Assembly: GCA_964441235.1 (NCBI GenBank)
Contig: CAYTUQ010000023.1
Coordinates: forward strand, 1-53,712
Direction of reading: 5' to 3'
DNA length: 53,712 nucleotides
DNA from: BS750m-G69 sp964441235
GTDB lineage: Bacteria; Fidelibacterota; UBA2242
Shown here: in pieces, positions 9,105-18,648 of the stretch
Numbering within the stretch: the stretch's first letter is position 1
Layout: every line of letters begins with the position of its first letter
Program-made: the position numbers and the translations under genes
Notes under the pieces: model-generated
The model's database searches: none
What the model was told of the DNA's origin: nothing
What the model saw: the letters and a program-made list of their open reading frames with translations, nothing else

Positions 9105-9517
9105 AAGAAGAAATGAGAGAAAAAAACAATTCGCTTGGTAACCTCTCCTGTTACTAAAGAAAGACGCTTCTTATTTGCTTCTCTGAGACGCTCTTCAAGA
9201 ATTTGATAGAAAGAACGCATCCATTGAGGAATCTCTTCAAGTCGTTTATTAAAAAGCATTCGACTCATTTCCAGACATGAGACATCCATAATTGCCGTTA
9301 CAGATGCCGATATCGGGCTGCCATCGACTAATGCCATTTCTCCAAAAATGGACCCCTTTTTCAACTTTGCCAACACAACCTTTTGTTTGTTGATAACTTT
9401 TGATATCTCAACTATACCAGAGTTGATAATAAACATAGAATTTCCGGGGTCATTTTCCCGAAAAATTATATCACCACTCTTAAATTTTCTAAATACCTGC
9501 TGTTCTATATAACTCAT
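9101..9517 (-). CDS. Cyclic-nucleotide-binding (Crp/Fnr-like) domain, frameshifted
   Basis: A 138-residue reading frame forming a cNMP-binding beta barrel: the FKSGDIIFREND entry (about 12-23), MFIINSGIVEI, and the phosphate-binding cassette GEMALVDGSPISASVTA (about 59-75). That cassette has FGEMALVDGSPIS rather than the FGE-L-RS of true cAMP binders, so the ligand is uncertain. A helical segment follows and then a low-complexity Phe-rich tail that ends early. With the adjoining reading frame the full protein would be about 327 residues. It lies just downstream of the giant glycosyltransferase gene, 9 bp away, probably in one transcript. Confidence 0.75.
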   Translation of the reverse strand: MSYIEQQVFRKFKSGDIIFRENDPGNSMFIINSGIVEISKVINKQKVVLAKLKKGSIFGEMALVDGSPISASVTAIMDVSCLEMSRMLFNKRLEEIPQWMRSFYQILEERLREANKKRLSLVTGEVTKRIVFFSHFFF

Positions 9518-9526
9518 AGTATTATT

Positions 9527-12500
9527 TCAATTCATGTTAGTATTTAAGATTTCAAATGCATATTTATTTTCACAATCATACTCTAAAACCTTTGCAGCAT
9601 ACTGCCGGGCTTTCTCGTCTTTTCCTACTTCAGTATAAAGTTGTGCCATGCGAATCAGAGAAGGCACATCATCAGGATGATTTTTTAGAATCTCAACAAA
9701 AGTATTGACGCCGTTTTCATAATCTTCTAAAGCCAATAATACCTCGCCATAATTACGCTGCACCTCAATAAGTGTAGGGTCTTTCTCAATAGCAGCAATG
9801 AACAAGGTTTTTGCACTCTCAAAATCTCCTGTTTCAAAAGAAATGAGTCCGGACTGATTAAATGCATCGGCACAATTGGGGTTTATTTTAATCAACCGAT
9901 TTAAATATTCTAAAGCTTTTCCGTTATCTTTTTCATATCGGGCACATAAAGCTAAACCAAAAAGCGCATCTTCCGATTGCGGCTTTTCCAATAGAACTTC
10001 TCTAAAAAGTAAATTCGCCTGCTCAATATTTCCTTCCGTAAGCTGATTGGTAGCCCGCTCTAATTTGTTATCCTGGCCTATTTTCCCCCTATCATCACTT
10101 AAAACTTCCGTTCTAAGATTACTCTGTTCACCATTTTCCTCTTCTGAGATATGTTTAAACATTTCCAACACCTCATTATTATTTGGTTCTAATTGTTTTG
10201 CTTTCTCAAGATATAACGCTGCATCACTATTTTTCCCAACCTCTAAGAATAGCTGAGCAATGCGAATAAGTGTCGGCATGTCGTCGGGATGATTTTTAAG
10301 TATTGTCATAAAAGTCTGAACTCCGTTATCATAATCCTCCAAAGCCAGCAATACATCACCAAAATTCCGCTGAGCTTCAACAAATTTCGGGTCTTTTTCA
10401 ATTGCCGTGGCGAATAATTTTTTCGCATTTTCCAGGTCACCGGATTCAAATGAAATTATGCCCGATAAATTGTAGGCGCCGGCGTGATCGGGATTGACCA
10501 TTAAGGTATATTCTATATATTTTATAGATTCTTTGATATTATTATTTTCCTTGGCGGTAACAGCTTTTATAAAATAATCATTGTCTTGTAATTGATTCTT
10601 AATAAGGACTTCTCTAAAAACGTCTTTAATAAGAAATTTTAATGTCTCCTCATCAGAATTTTCTTTACTTATTTCCATTTTTTGTATAAACACTCCAGAT
10701 TTTGGTTTTCTTGAAAAAAAACGTATTTCTTCTCCGCCATCCTTTTTTTCAATGTTTTTTATAATCTGCTCTACAATATTAGGATCATCTACTTTAAAAA
10801 TATTTTTAATGACTTTTTGTAAAATAGATAAATCATAATCACCCGTACAAGTATACATTCTTTCTATCTCAAAACCAGCATTTATTAGTTCTCTCTTCAA
10901 TACCATTGGCGAAAAATGGAGATAATGATAATTTGGATCAAGCCAATACCATTTATCTTTTAGTGACAATGATAAAAAAGACTTGATGTTTGGTACTATT
11001 CCACAGAACATTCCACCTGTCTTTAAGATATTAAATACTTTTCCTAATGCAAATTTTGGGTAAGGGATATGTTCTAATACATGTAACATTGTTATCAAAT
11101 CAAAGTAGTCATTTTGATATTCAATTTCATCAAATTGTCTATTTGAAACATCTATTTTTAATTGAGTTCTGGCATAATTAACATTTTTTTGAGTAAGTTC
11201 GATTCCATGTACATTGAAGCCCTCTCTCCTTGCATTATGTAAAAAAGCTCCCCAGCAACAGCCAATATCTAAAATTTCCCCTTGTGGTTTAATAAAATTA
11301 AGTATCTCTTTTAAAAAATATTCCCTGCGCAAAGGATGATTTAATAATTCAGTTTCATTTTGGGGAGCAGCATGACCGCCTTCATCACCATAGGATTGAT
11401 ATAAGCTTTCCATTGCTGATTTTTTAAGCCTTGTTCGTAAATATATCGTATTACAATCGACACAACGTACAATATCTGCACTTCTTCTATATGTTTCTGC
11501 TTTCTCCGAATTGCAAAAAGGGCAATTTATCTTTTCATGGTTGTCATGATACGATTCGTTTTCAACATCTGGTTTGGTCTTTTCCAATGTGCTGATTTTA
11601 TTGAATATTTTATAGGTGCTTGAATATTTCTCAGCCTTGACTATTTTTTTCCCACCAGTCTTTTTCTCTCTTAAAATAGGCTTTCTCACAAGTTCAATAA
11701 TTCTTTTTTGGAGAATTTCGGAGGAATTATCCCAAGTGAAATTTAAGTGAGTAAATTTACTTGCGATGTTTCCCATTTTCCTATTTTGTTCGGGATTTCT
11801 ATATGCGAATATCATTTTATTCCCTAAATCAGTTTTATCAGGTTCATACAACCAGGCATTATCGACTAATTCTTTTCCACCGATTGATTTATCCGGGTAT
11901 ATGACCTTTTTTGCACTTATTAAAAGACTATTGCTTTCATTACAAAAATCAAGGCAAGCAGCGCCATTTGTAACGATTGCCGGAATGCCGCAAGCCATTG
12001 CTTCAAGAACCGGGAGTCCAAAACCTTCTCCTCGATAAGGGTGCACTAAAACATTACTTGCCGTATATAAACCGATAAGGTCATTTTCAGAAAGCAATGT
12101 GTCTATGTACTCAATTTCAGGTGTATTATCTTTTTTTTGCAGTTCTTGGATATGTTCCTTCATGTTTCGACCCTTATAAAAAGATTTACCACCCATATCC
12201 TTTATAACAAGGCAAACATCATCATCTTTATTAAAAGTTTGTGTATATACATCAAGAAGGATATCAATACCCTTTCTGAAAATAGTACCACCCACAAAAA
12301 GAAATTTAAATTTCTTTTTCGTCTTAAGGTTATAAGCTTTTACATTGGGATTAAATTTTTTCGAATCAATTCCATTAGGCACGACAAATACTCGTTCTTC
12401 AGGAATACCACTATCTATATATACCTTGCGAACATAATTACTTGGAACCCACATTTCATCAACTTTTTCAGAGAATATTTTAACCCATTCCTTTGGTAAT

Positions 12501-15500
12501 GAACCAAATTCCCAGGGTTGAATTACAACCCAATGTCCTTGCTCAGGTGCTTCTAAATTGGGCGGCCATTGATGACGGACATGGACATCAACCGAGGGTA
12601 ACTTTTTTCTAAGACGTTTTGCTATCTTTATAAAAGGACTGTTTTTATCAGGCTTGAATTGGTCTGTTTCATAAGGAAATATTGACACATTATAACCGGC
12701 ATTTATCAATCTTAGAGACTGTTCCCGATTAACAAGTGCCAAAGAATGATAAACAAATTGGGAACCTTCCCAAATTATATTAATACTTTTGTTACTGTGC
12801 TTCACATTATAATCAGCCGAATCTATAATAGGTCTAATCTTTCTCATTATTTTTTTATTTTTATTGATAGTTATGTTAATATTTTTAGAAAACAACTGAT
12901 AAAATACTTTTTTACATTCTTTAAGATTTTTTACTTTTATAATAGAATCCCATGGATCTATAAAAATATAATCCGCCGGATCTTTCCAATTTTGTAACTC
13001 CTTACTACGCATTGTTTCAAAAACTATTGTAGGAATCTCAGCCAAGGTAGAGAAAGTTTTTCCCCATGTATCTGTCCCTATTAGAAGATCGCTGGAAGCA
13101 ATTAATTCCATCTGTTCTTTAAAATCAAAACTCCTTTTATCAATTATATCACCAATCGCAGGATATTCTTTCGTTTCATCAGGAGTTCCAAGGATAATTG
13201 GAATAATATTTTTCTTATTTAAAAAATTTATTAAGGGTTTCCAATATGTTGGATTTAGTTTATTATTTTTCCCTTTTACCATTCCCTTAGAACTACCTTT
13301 TGGATTTAATACTACCTGAAATGGGGTTATTTTTTTTCTTTTAAAGGTTTTTACCCATTTACAGGAACTTTTTATTCCATATTTTTGGAAAATATTTATT
13401 AAAGATGTCCATTCGTCAAAATAGCTATTAAAAGGTGTCGCTCCTAAACCTTTTACATTCTTAACTTGATGCAATATTTGTCTGTAAACGCTATTATATT
13501 CAGGAAGTTTAGGATATGGGGAAAAATATATTTTTTTTAATTTTGGGAAATTTGAGAAGAAATTTTTTAACGCTGGGATCGAATTTGGAATACTCAATAT
13601 TACTTGCTCAGGATTATCATCATAAAAAGTTGAAAGCAATAAACATGCATCGCCAATCCCTCCAAAATGAACATAAATTGGTCCCAGAGATTCAAATATT
13701 CCTGCTAAATGATGTGAAATTTCATTTAAATAAGGTTTTAATATTTTTAACGATTTAACCTCTATTTTATCTTTAAAAATAATATAATTATTTTCTTTTT
13801 TATCAATCAGTTTTTCTCTGGCTATTTCCCCAACCTCTCTTTTCCACTTTTTAAAAAACCTTTTTGCTGCCTTGATGTTAAGCCTATCAATTTCTTCTTT
13901 ATTGGGTAATGTTTTCCCCTCATAATGAATAGCAACACAGTTTGGATCATAAACAACTTTTTTCCCTGCTGCCCTTGCTTTAAAACACAAATCGGTATCT
14001 TCAAAGTACATTCCATATTCAATATCCCAACAACCGATTTCATAAAAAAAATCTCGTTCAATAAATAGACATGCGCCGGTAACAATGTATAACTCTTCTA
14101 CTTTATTTACTTTGGGGTCATCCTTTTCCACCCCGCGGAAACGATGAAGTGGCCAAATTGAATATATAGGATTAGCATCTATATAAAAATCAAGCCCAGC
14201 ATGTTGAACACTTTGATCCGGATATAATAATTTAGCACCTACTATCCCGATTTCTTTATTTTCTTTCAATCTATTGACACCGGCAGTTAACCATCCGGGT
14301 AAAACCTCAGTATCATTATTAAGAAATACTAGATATTTACATGAGGCAATAGAAGCCGCCTGATTGTTAGCCTTTGCAAAGCCGAGATTCTCTTCATTGT
14401 GAATTATCCTGATATTTTCTCTCTCTTTGTCTAACTCCTGCAGATATTGATCAGTGCAATCAATAGAACCGTTATTAACAATAATGATTTCATAATTAGG
14501 ATATTTGGTGTTCTTATAAATGGCGTCTATACATTTTTTAGTATATTCGACTTTATTGAAAACCGGGATAATAATGGAAACACTGAATGTTTTCTTTGTA
14601 TTTGACGATTTCGCACTTAGTGGTTTACCCGATAATTTTGGCGCAGACGGACTCAAAAATCCCATTCTTTTTGCATCAAACAGAGCATGCTCCCAGGCTA
14701 ATGATCCTTTTTCACGCATTCCCGGTTGTTGTTGCGTTTGTTCTTTATGTAGTCTGAAATTACTTAATGATTCTGCAATATATATACAGTCTCCTTTACT
14801 TAACAGTTTCATCCATATTGCAACATCACCATTCATCACAGGTTTTCTACCCGCAAAAGATAAAATATCTGGATATTCATCGGTCAGATCTTCTTTTCTG
14901 AACATTACAGTAGATGGTTCCCCAATAAAATTTATACGATTAGTCACCAGCGCTTTTACAACTGCAGATCCATTTATCAAAGCATCTTTTTGAATGATTC
15001 TTTTAGTTGCATTAATATCAGGTAATTTTCGTCCTTCTGAATCTATCACTTGTCTGTACGAAGTAACAAGAGTTACACTTGGATACCTATTAATATATTC
15101 TACCATCCGCTCAACACACCGAGGTTCTAAAAGATCATCATCATATAAAGGCTTAATTAATTCTCCTTTTGATTTTGACAAACAGTTAATAACATTTCTT
15201 CTTTCTCCCTGCCCTGGTGGTTCTTCTCTAAAGTAGTGTATTTTCTTTGCAGGATATTTTTTTTTGAAAATCTCTACAATATCTTTGATTTTTTCACTAT
15301 GACTGTCATCACCAATAATTATTTCTATGTTATCATAACTTTGATTCAACGAGCTTTCTAACGCATCAGAAAAATATCTGTAATTATAGGCAGGGATAAA
15401 TATGCTAACTAATGGATTATCGGATTTCTTTTTAATTTTTCTTTTTTTAGCTTCAATAATTAAAAAATCACCGATTCGGGATTCTAAATTATTGAACAAA

Positions 15501-15979
15501 GGTAGTGATTTGCTTATTCCACTTTCACAGCGTTTAAAATGATAAAATCCGGCATACTTTGCCAATCGAACAATCTCTGTTTCGTCATAAAGCCATTTAT
15601 GTCCCCATTCGCGCATAGCTGTATTTAGATATTCGCAAGGAGTATTAAGCCATCCAAAGCCATAAGTATCTAAATTGCTTTTTTCCCGCCAGTCATTATT
15701 CAGATATCTTTGAACAGAATTACTTAAATCAGGTGTTGATATTCTGAGAGCCCCTTCATATTTTAAAATACGGCGACATTCCCTTAAAAAGGCAACGGCT
15801 TCACTCTGAGTAAGATGTTCAATAAAATGTTCAGAGTAAATCCCATCTACTGAATCATCATCAAAAGGCAATCCGTTTCTTACATCTAATTGCAAATCTG
15901 CTGTCGGTTCAAGATCAATATTGATAAACCCATTCAGTTTACAATTTCCGCATCCAATATTTAGAAATATTTTATCCAT
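9527..15979 (-). CDS. Giant multimodular methyltransferase/glycosyltransferase/TPR protein
   Basis: One uninterrupted 2150-codon frame carries seven recognisable modules. (1) About 1-180: class I SAM methyltransferase, NIGCGNCKLNGFIN at the start. (2) About 188-440: family 2 glycosyltransferase, VSIFIPAYN, with YDDDLLEPR as metal site. (3) About 465-740: second family 2 enzyme, VSIIIPVFN, FLNNDTEVLPGW, FEDTDLCFKARAAG. (4) About 765-1040: GT9/heptosyltransferase-like, VHFGGIGDACLLL and SSDLLIGTDTW. (5) About 1066-1440: GT4, VVPNGID, GGTIFRKGID, GEGFGLPVLEAMACG. (6) About 1483-1750: zinc-ribbon CPFC/CVDC followed by a second methyltransferase, ILDIGCCWGAF. (7) About 1800-2150: TPRs in two blocks. 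No signal peptide or membrane segment is evident. It looks like an assembly-line enzyme building and methylating a short glycan, with TPRs that may hold the acceptor. Substrate unknown. Confidence 0.88.
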   Translation of the reverse strand: MDKIFLNIGCGNCKLNGFINIDLEPTADLQLDVRNGLPFDDDSVDGIYSEHFIEHLTQSEAVAFLRECRRILKYEGALRISTPDLSNSVQRYLNNDWREKSNLDTYGFGWLNTPCEYLNTAMREWGHKWLYDETEIVRLAKYAGFYHFKRCESGISKSLPLFNNLESRIGDFLIIEAKKRKIKKKSDNPLVSIFIPAYNYRYFSDALESSLNQSYDNIEIIIGDDSHSEKIKDIVEIFKKKYPAKKIHYFREEPPGQGERRNVINCLSKSKGELIKPLYDDDLLEPRCVERMVEYINRYPSVTLVTSYRQVIDSEGRKLPDINATKRIIQKDALINGSAVVKALVTNRINFIGEPSTVMFRKEDLTDEYPDILSFAGRKPVMNGDVAIWMKLLSKGDCIYIAESLSNFRLHKEQTQQQPGMREKGSLAWEHALFDAKRMGFLSPSAPKLSGKPLSAKSSNTKKTFSVSIIIPVFNKVEYTKKCIDAIYKNTKYPNYEIIIVNNGSIDCTDQYLQELDKERENIRIIHNEENLGFAKANNQAASIASCKYLVFLNNDTEVLPGWLTAGVNRLKENKEIGIVGAKLLYPDQSVQHAGLDFYIDANPIYSIWPLHRFRGVEKDDPKVNKVEELYIVTGACLFIERDFFYEIGCWDIEYGMYFEDTDLCFKARAAGKKVVYDPNCVAIHYEGKTLPNKEEIDRLNIKAAKRFFKKWKREVGEIAREKLIDKKENNYIIFKDKIEVKSLKILKPYLNEISHHLAGIFESLGPIYVHFGGIGDACLLLSTFYDDNPEQVILSIPNSIPALKNFFSNFPKLKKIYFSPYPKLPEYNSVYRQILHQVKNVKGLGATPFNSYFDEWTSLINIFQKYGIKSSCKWVKTFKRKKITPFQVVLNPKGSSKGMVKGKNNKLNPTYWKPLINFLNKKNIIPIILGTPDETKEYPAIGDIIDKRSFDFKEQMELIASSDLLIGTDTWGKTFSTLAEIPTIVFETMRSKELQNWKDPADYIFIDPWDSIIKVKNLKECKKVFYQLFSKNINITINKNKKIMRKIRPIIDSADYNVKHSNKSINIIWEGSQFVYHSLALVNREQSLRLINAGYNVSIFPYETDQFKPDKNSPFIKIAKRLRKKLPSVDVHVRHQWPPNLEAPEQGHWVVIQPWEFGSLPKEWVKIFSEKVDEMWVPSNYVRKVYIDSGIPEERVFVVPNGIDSKKFNPNVKAYNLKTKKKFKFLFVGGTIFRKGIDILLDVYTQTFNKDDDVCLVIKDMGGKSFYKGRNMKEHIQELQKKDNTPEIEYIDTLLSENDLIGLYTASNVLVHPYRGEGFGLPVLEAMACGIPAIVTNGAACLDFCNESNSLLISAKKVIYPDKSIGGKELVDNAWLYEPDKTDLGNKMIFAYRNPEQNRKMGNIASKFTHLNFTWDNSSEILQKRIIELVRKPILREKKTGGKKIVKAEKYSSTYKIFNKISTLEKTKPDVENESYHDNHEKINCPFCNSEKAETYRRSADIVRCVDCNTIYLRTRLKKSAMESLYQSYGDEGGHAAPQNETELLNHPLRREYFLKEILNFIKPQGEILDIGCCWGAFLHNARREGFNVHGIELTQKNVNYARTQLKIDVSNRQFDEIEYQNDYFDLITMLHVLEHIPYPKFALGKVFNILKTGGMFCGIVPNIKSFLSLSLKDKWYWLDPNYHYLHFSPMVLKRELINAGFEIERMYTCTGDYDLSILQKVIKNIFKVDDPNIVEQIIKNIEKKDGGEEIRFFSRKPKSGVFIQKMEISKENSDEETLKFLIKDVFREVLIKNQLQDNDYFIKAVTAKENNNIKESIKYIEYTLMVNPDHAGAYNLSGIISFESGDLENAKKLFATAIEKDPKFVEAQRNFGDVLLALEDYDNGVQTFMTILKNHPDDMPTLIRIAQLFLEVGKNSDAALYLEKAKQLEPNNNEVLEMFKHISEEENGEQSNLRTEVLSDDRGKIGQDNKLERATNQLTEGNIEQANLLFREVLLEKPQSEDALFGLALCARYEKDNGKALEYLNRLIKINPNCADAFNQSGLISFETGDFESAKTLFIAAIEKDPTLIEVQRNYGEVLLALEDYENGVNTFVEILKNHPDDVPSLIRMAQLYTEVGKDEKARQYAAKVLEYDCENKYAFEILNTNMN

Positions 15980-16043
15980 TAAATTTCTTTCCGTTTATAT
16001 TACAAGTGCCATAATTTCTCGAAACATTATCTTATCGGATTGT

Positions 16044-16262
16044 TTAATCTCTTTTGAGATTGTCAGTCAGTCTAGAGTTACTGATTAATATCCCTGCCTC
16101 ATCAATAATAGCAGTTGTACCATCTTTTGAAGCATCATCATGTATCAAAACTTCAAACGGGAAATTGGTTTTTTGCATTAAAAAACCTTCAATTGCTTTC
16201 GCAATATATGGCTCGTGATTATAGGTAATGCAGCAAATACTAACTAAAGGTTTTTTATTCAT
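16044..16262 (-). pseudogene. Truncated family 2 glycosyltransferase
   Basis: The ATG at 16262 overlaps the TGA of the gene before it (ATGA), a usual sign of coupled translation. The 72 residues begin as a typical family 2 enzyme (LVSICCITYNHEPYI, then FEVLIHDDASKDGT) but stop before the DxD metal site and the acceptor half; relatives run to about 300 residues. The last 20 residues look unrelated, so the 3' end has been lost by deletion or replacement just upstream of the giant gene. A longer frame starting at 16313 exists but begins inside the preceding gene. Confidence 0.72.
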
Positions 16263-17320
16263 ATTTTGAGAGCCTTTCTTATATCTATAAATGCATTTTC
16301 TGAATCTTTCCATAACAGTTTATTAATTTGTTTATATCTATTGATAATTTGATTTTTATTCTTTTCAATTTTATCAATAGCAGTATTAAGGTTTGCTATA
16401 AAATTTTCGCTCTTAATTTCCACAGTATATTCTAAAAGGTTTAACTCTTCCATCAAACCTCTATGTTTAGGGTGATTCACTAAAGAAATTACGGGAGTGT
16501 TAAAACAAATTGGTACAATTTGACCGTGTCCTCTCATAGATATAACAAACTCTGCATATTTATAATAACCTACAGCCTCATCTGTATGATCAAAAGCGAA
16601 GTAACCAAAATTCCAAATTATTGCATTGTTAATACCATCTGCAATATCTTTGCTTATACTCACATCATCATAAACATGAGGAGCAAAAACAACCTTATAT
16701 TTTTTTGTTAGGTGCTTTGTGATTTTTTTCATGTGAGTGATAAATATTTTTTGATTAGCCAAACTACAAAAACGATGTTCAGGCTTATCATTGGCTATTT
16801 GAATAATAACATAAGGCTCATAAATAAATCTCTTGTATTCTGTATTAACATTAACATGAAAACCAGGATCTGGAACAATCTTAGCTTCAATACCTGTTTG
16901 ATCTAAAAGCCTCTTGGCACTGCCATCATTTCTTACAGAAAAATATGCCGCATGCTTTTGGGTTTCAATCAAGTGATCAATACCTCTTTGAGGAATTCTT
17001 TCATTTTCCCAATAATTGTATCCTACTCCATAAACTATAAAAGGTATTTTAATTTCTTTAATAAGATCTATGTCTATTAACCAAAACCATCCATTAGGCC
17101 AGTGAGCACCGTGTATAATACCTCCTCCACCGATAACAAGCATGTTATACCGTTTATTTATAACTTTCTTAATGTAATATTCATTGAATTGTCTACCTTG
17201 AATATTTGTATTCCCAATTAATTCAACGTTTAAGAAATGTCTTAACAGATTTTTTAAACCTATACCCAACGCGTAATCACCGATGTTATAATTAAGACAA
17301 TATGTATGTAATATCTTCAT
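16259..17320 (-). CDS. Polysaccharide pyruvyl transferase family protein
   Basis: A 353-residue protein of the WcaK/CsaB-type pyruvyl transferase family. Signals are the N-terminal NIGDYALGIG loop, the VIGGGGIIHG motif, a YGVGYN strand, FSVRNDGSAKRL with VPDPGF, and the C-terminal SMRGHGQI plus PKHRGL motif characteristic of the fold. The family adds pyruvate from phosphoenolpyruvate to sugars, though many members in glycan clusters have untested roles. The first in-frame start is a TTG at 17368, inside the previous gene; the ATG at 17320 opens the protein at the conserved beta strand and is preferred. It sits between the ATP-grasp gene and a truncated glycosyltransferase in one leftward cluster. 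Confidence 0.85.
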   Translation of the reverse strand: MKILHTYCLNYNIGDYALGIGLKNLLRHFLNVELIGNTNIQGRQFNEYYIKKVINKRYNMLVIGGGGIIHGAHWPNGWFWLIDIDLIKEIKIPFIVYGVGYNYWENERIPQRGIDHLIETQKHAAYFSVRNDGSAKRLLDQTGIEAKIVPDPGFHVNVNTEYKRFIYEPYVIIQIANDKPEHRFCSLANQKIFITHMKKITKHLTKKYKVVFAPHVYDDVSISKDIADGINNAIIWNFGYFAFDHTDEAVGYYKYAEFVISMRGHGQIVPICFNTPVISLVNHPKHRGLMEELNLLEYTVEIKSENFIANLNTAIDKIEKNKNQIINRYKQINKLLWKDSENAFIDIRKALKI

Positions 17321-17345
17321 GGGCTTAATACATTTAGTTTTTATA

Positions 17346-18644
17346 TCAATCAATTTTAAGATTTTCAACTTTTAATAAACATTCAACAGCATCAGGAGCA
17401 AAAACAGGAATTCTACAATAATTATAAACTTCCAATCTTTCAGTATAAGAATCATCGATAAATATTGCAGGCTTTTTTGTAATATATTTTGTTTTACTCT
17501 CTGATTTATTGATATGAATGATTTCATCAAATAGACTTTGCAATCGGAATTTTTTTAAAAACTCAAGTAATTCAGAGTTATGTTTGGATATAAGAATTAA
17601 CTTTTTATTTTGATTGACACATTGATACAAAAAAGAAACTAATTTTGTATTAATCTTATCTTTAATAACTAAACAATCGTCAAAATCAACATATACCGTA
17701 TCAAAATTAATGTCATGCCTGAAGACACAGTTTAGAGATCTATCCATCTCAAACTGAAAATTATTTTCACTAATTTCCACATCGTAACCAAAAGCATCCC
17801 AGAGAGTAAGAAGAGACAAATTGATTCCTTTTGGACGGAAAACACCGGAAGAGCCTCCTAAACGACTTGCAATTTCAAGCAATTTGAGATTCCCATCAGC
17901 ATCTCTTTTTAATTGAAAAAACCAAGCGCCATGTAATTCTAAATTGGAATTAATAATTTCGGCTATTTTTTTAAAATCACCGCTCACATCTAAAATTGTT
18001 TTCGTATTTACACTAATTCCAATTCTAATACGACATCTTTTTCGAGGACCAACAAAAAGAAGTTGACCTTTTCTGTTTGTAAAACAATCCACTGTGTATT
18101 CTTCACCTTCAAGATATTCAAGGATAATTAAAAATGGGTTCTTTTTGAGCTGAAAATTTAATTCATCTTTATTATTTACTTTAGTTGCTCCTCTGGCACC
18201 ATATCCAATATCAGGTTTGAGAAAAACGGGATAATAATCAATTTCGCTAATATCTTTATAAATTTCAGGAACGAGAATTAAATCTTTGAATCTCTCATAT
18301 GTTTTAATTTTAGATAAACAAATTTGGGTAGTCCATAAAGGTGAACAAATAATTTTACAATCTAATTTATTTTGATTTTCAACAAGTGTTGTAATAACCT
18401 TATCCATCGTAGGATAGACTGCATCAATGTTATATTTTTTTATTATTTTTCTTAATGATGGAATAAAATTTTTATCATCTACAAAAGGAATATCACTTAT
18501 ATAATTTTCAAAAACAAATTTTCCATGATCATCAACACTATTCCCGCCAAAAACTTCAAAATGTCTTGAGTGTTTAAGGGAACGATATATTTCCAATCCA
18601 ATTTCAGAACCACAAGGAAAAACAAGGATTCTCTTGATATCCAT
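17346..18644 (-). CDS. ATP-grasp ligase fused to a HAD-like domain
   Basis: A 432-residue two-domain protein. Residues about 1-95 form a pre-ATP-grasp Rossmann-like fold (RILVFPCGSEIGLEIYRSL). Residues about 100-300 are ATP-grasp: VFLKPDIGYGARG (phosphate loop), ILEYLEGEEYTVD and KLLEIASRLGGSSG (metal ligands), as in PylC and carbamoyl-phosphate synthetase relatives. From about 316 there is a HAD-like domain with motif I DFDDCL (near residue 319), motif II ILISKH and motif IV IFIDDS. ATP-grasp enzymes join a carboxylate to an amine or thiol, and HAD domains usually remove phosphate. In a glycan cluster this pair could attach an amino acid to an amino sugar made by the neighbouring aminotransferase, but substrate is unknown. 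It is 4 bp downstream of that gene. Confidence 0.82.
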   Translation of the reverse strand: MDIKRILVFPCGSEIGLEIYRSLKHSRHFEVFGGNSVDDHGKFVFENYISDIPFVDDKNFIPSLRKIIKKYNIDAVYPTMDKVITTLVENQNKLDCKIICSPLWTTQICLSKIKTYERFKDLILVPEIYKDISEIDYYPVFLKPDIGYGARGATKVNNKDELNFQLKKNPFLIILEYLEGEEYTVDCFTNRKGQLLFVGPRKRCRIRIGISVNTKTILDVSGDFKKIAEIINSNLELHGAWFFQLKRDADGNLKLLEIASRLGGSSGVFRPKGINLSLLTLWDAFGYDVEISENNFQFEMDRSLNCVFRHDINFDTVYVDFDDCLVIKDKINTKLVSFLYQCVNQNKKLILISKHNSELLEFLKKFRLQSLFDEIIHINKSESKTKYITKKPAIFIDDSYTERLEVYNYCRIPVFAPDAVECLLKVENLKID

Positions 18645-18648
18645 ATTA

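Noticed and set aside
13822..14085. 87-codon frame within the giant glycosyltransferase gene
   Set aside because: It is a second frame inside the GT2 module; the main frame has full motifs through this stretch.
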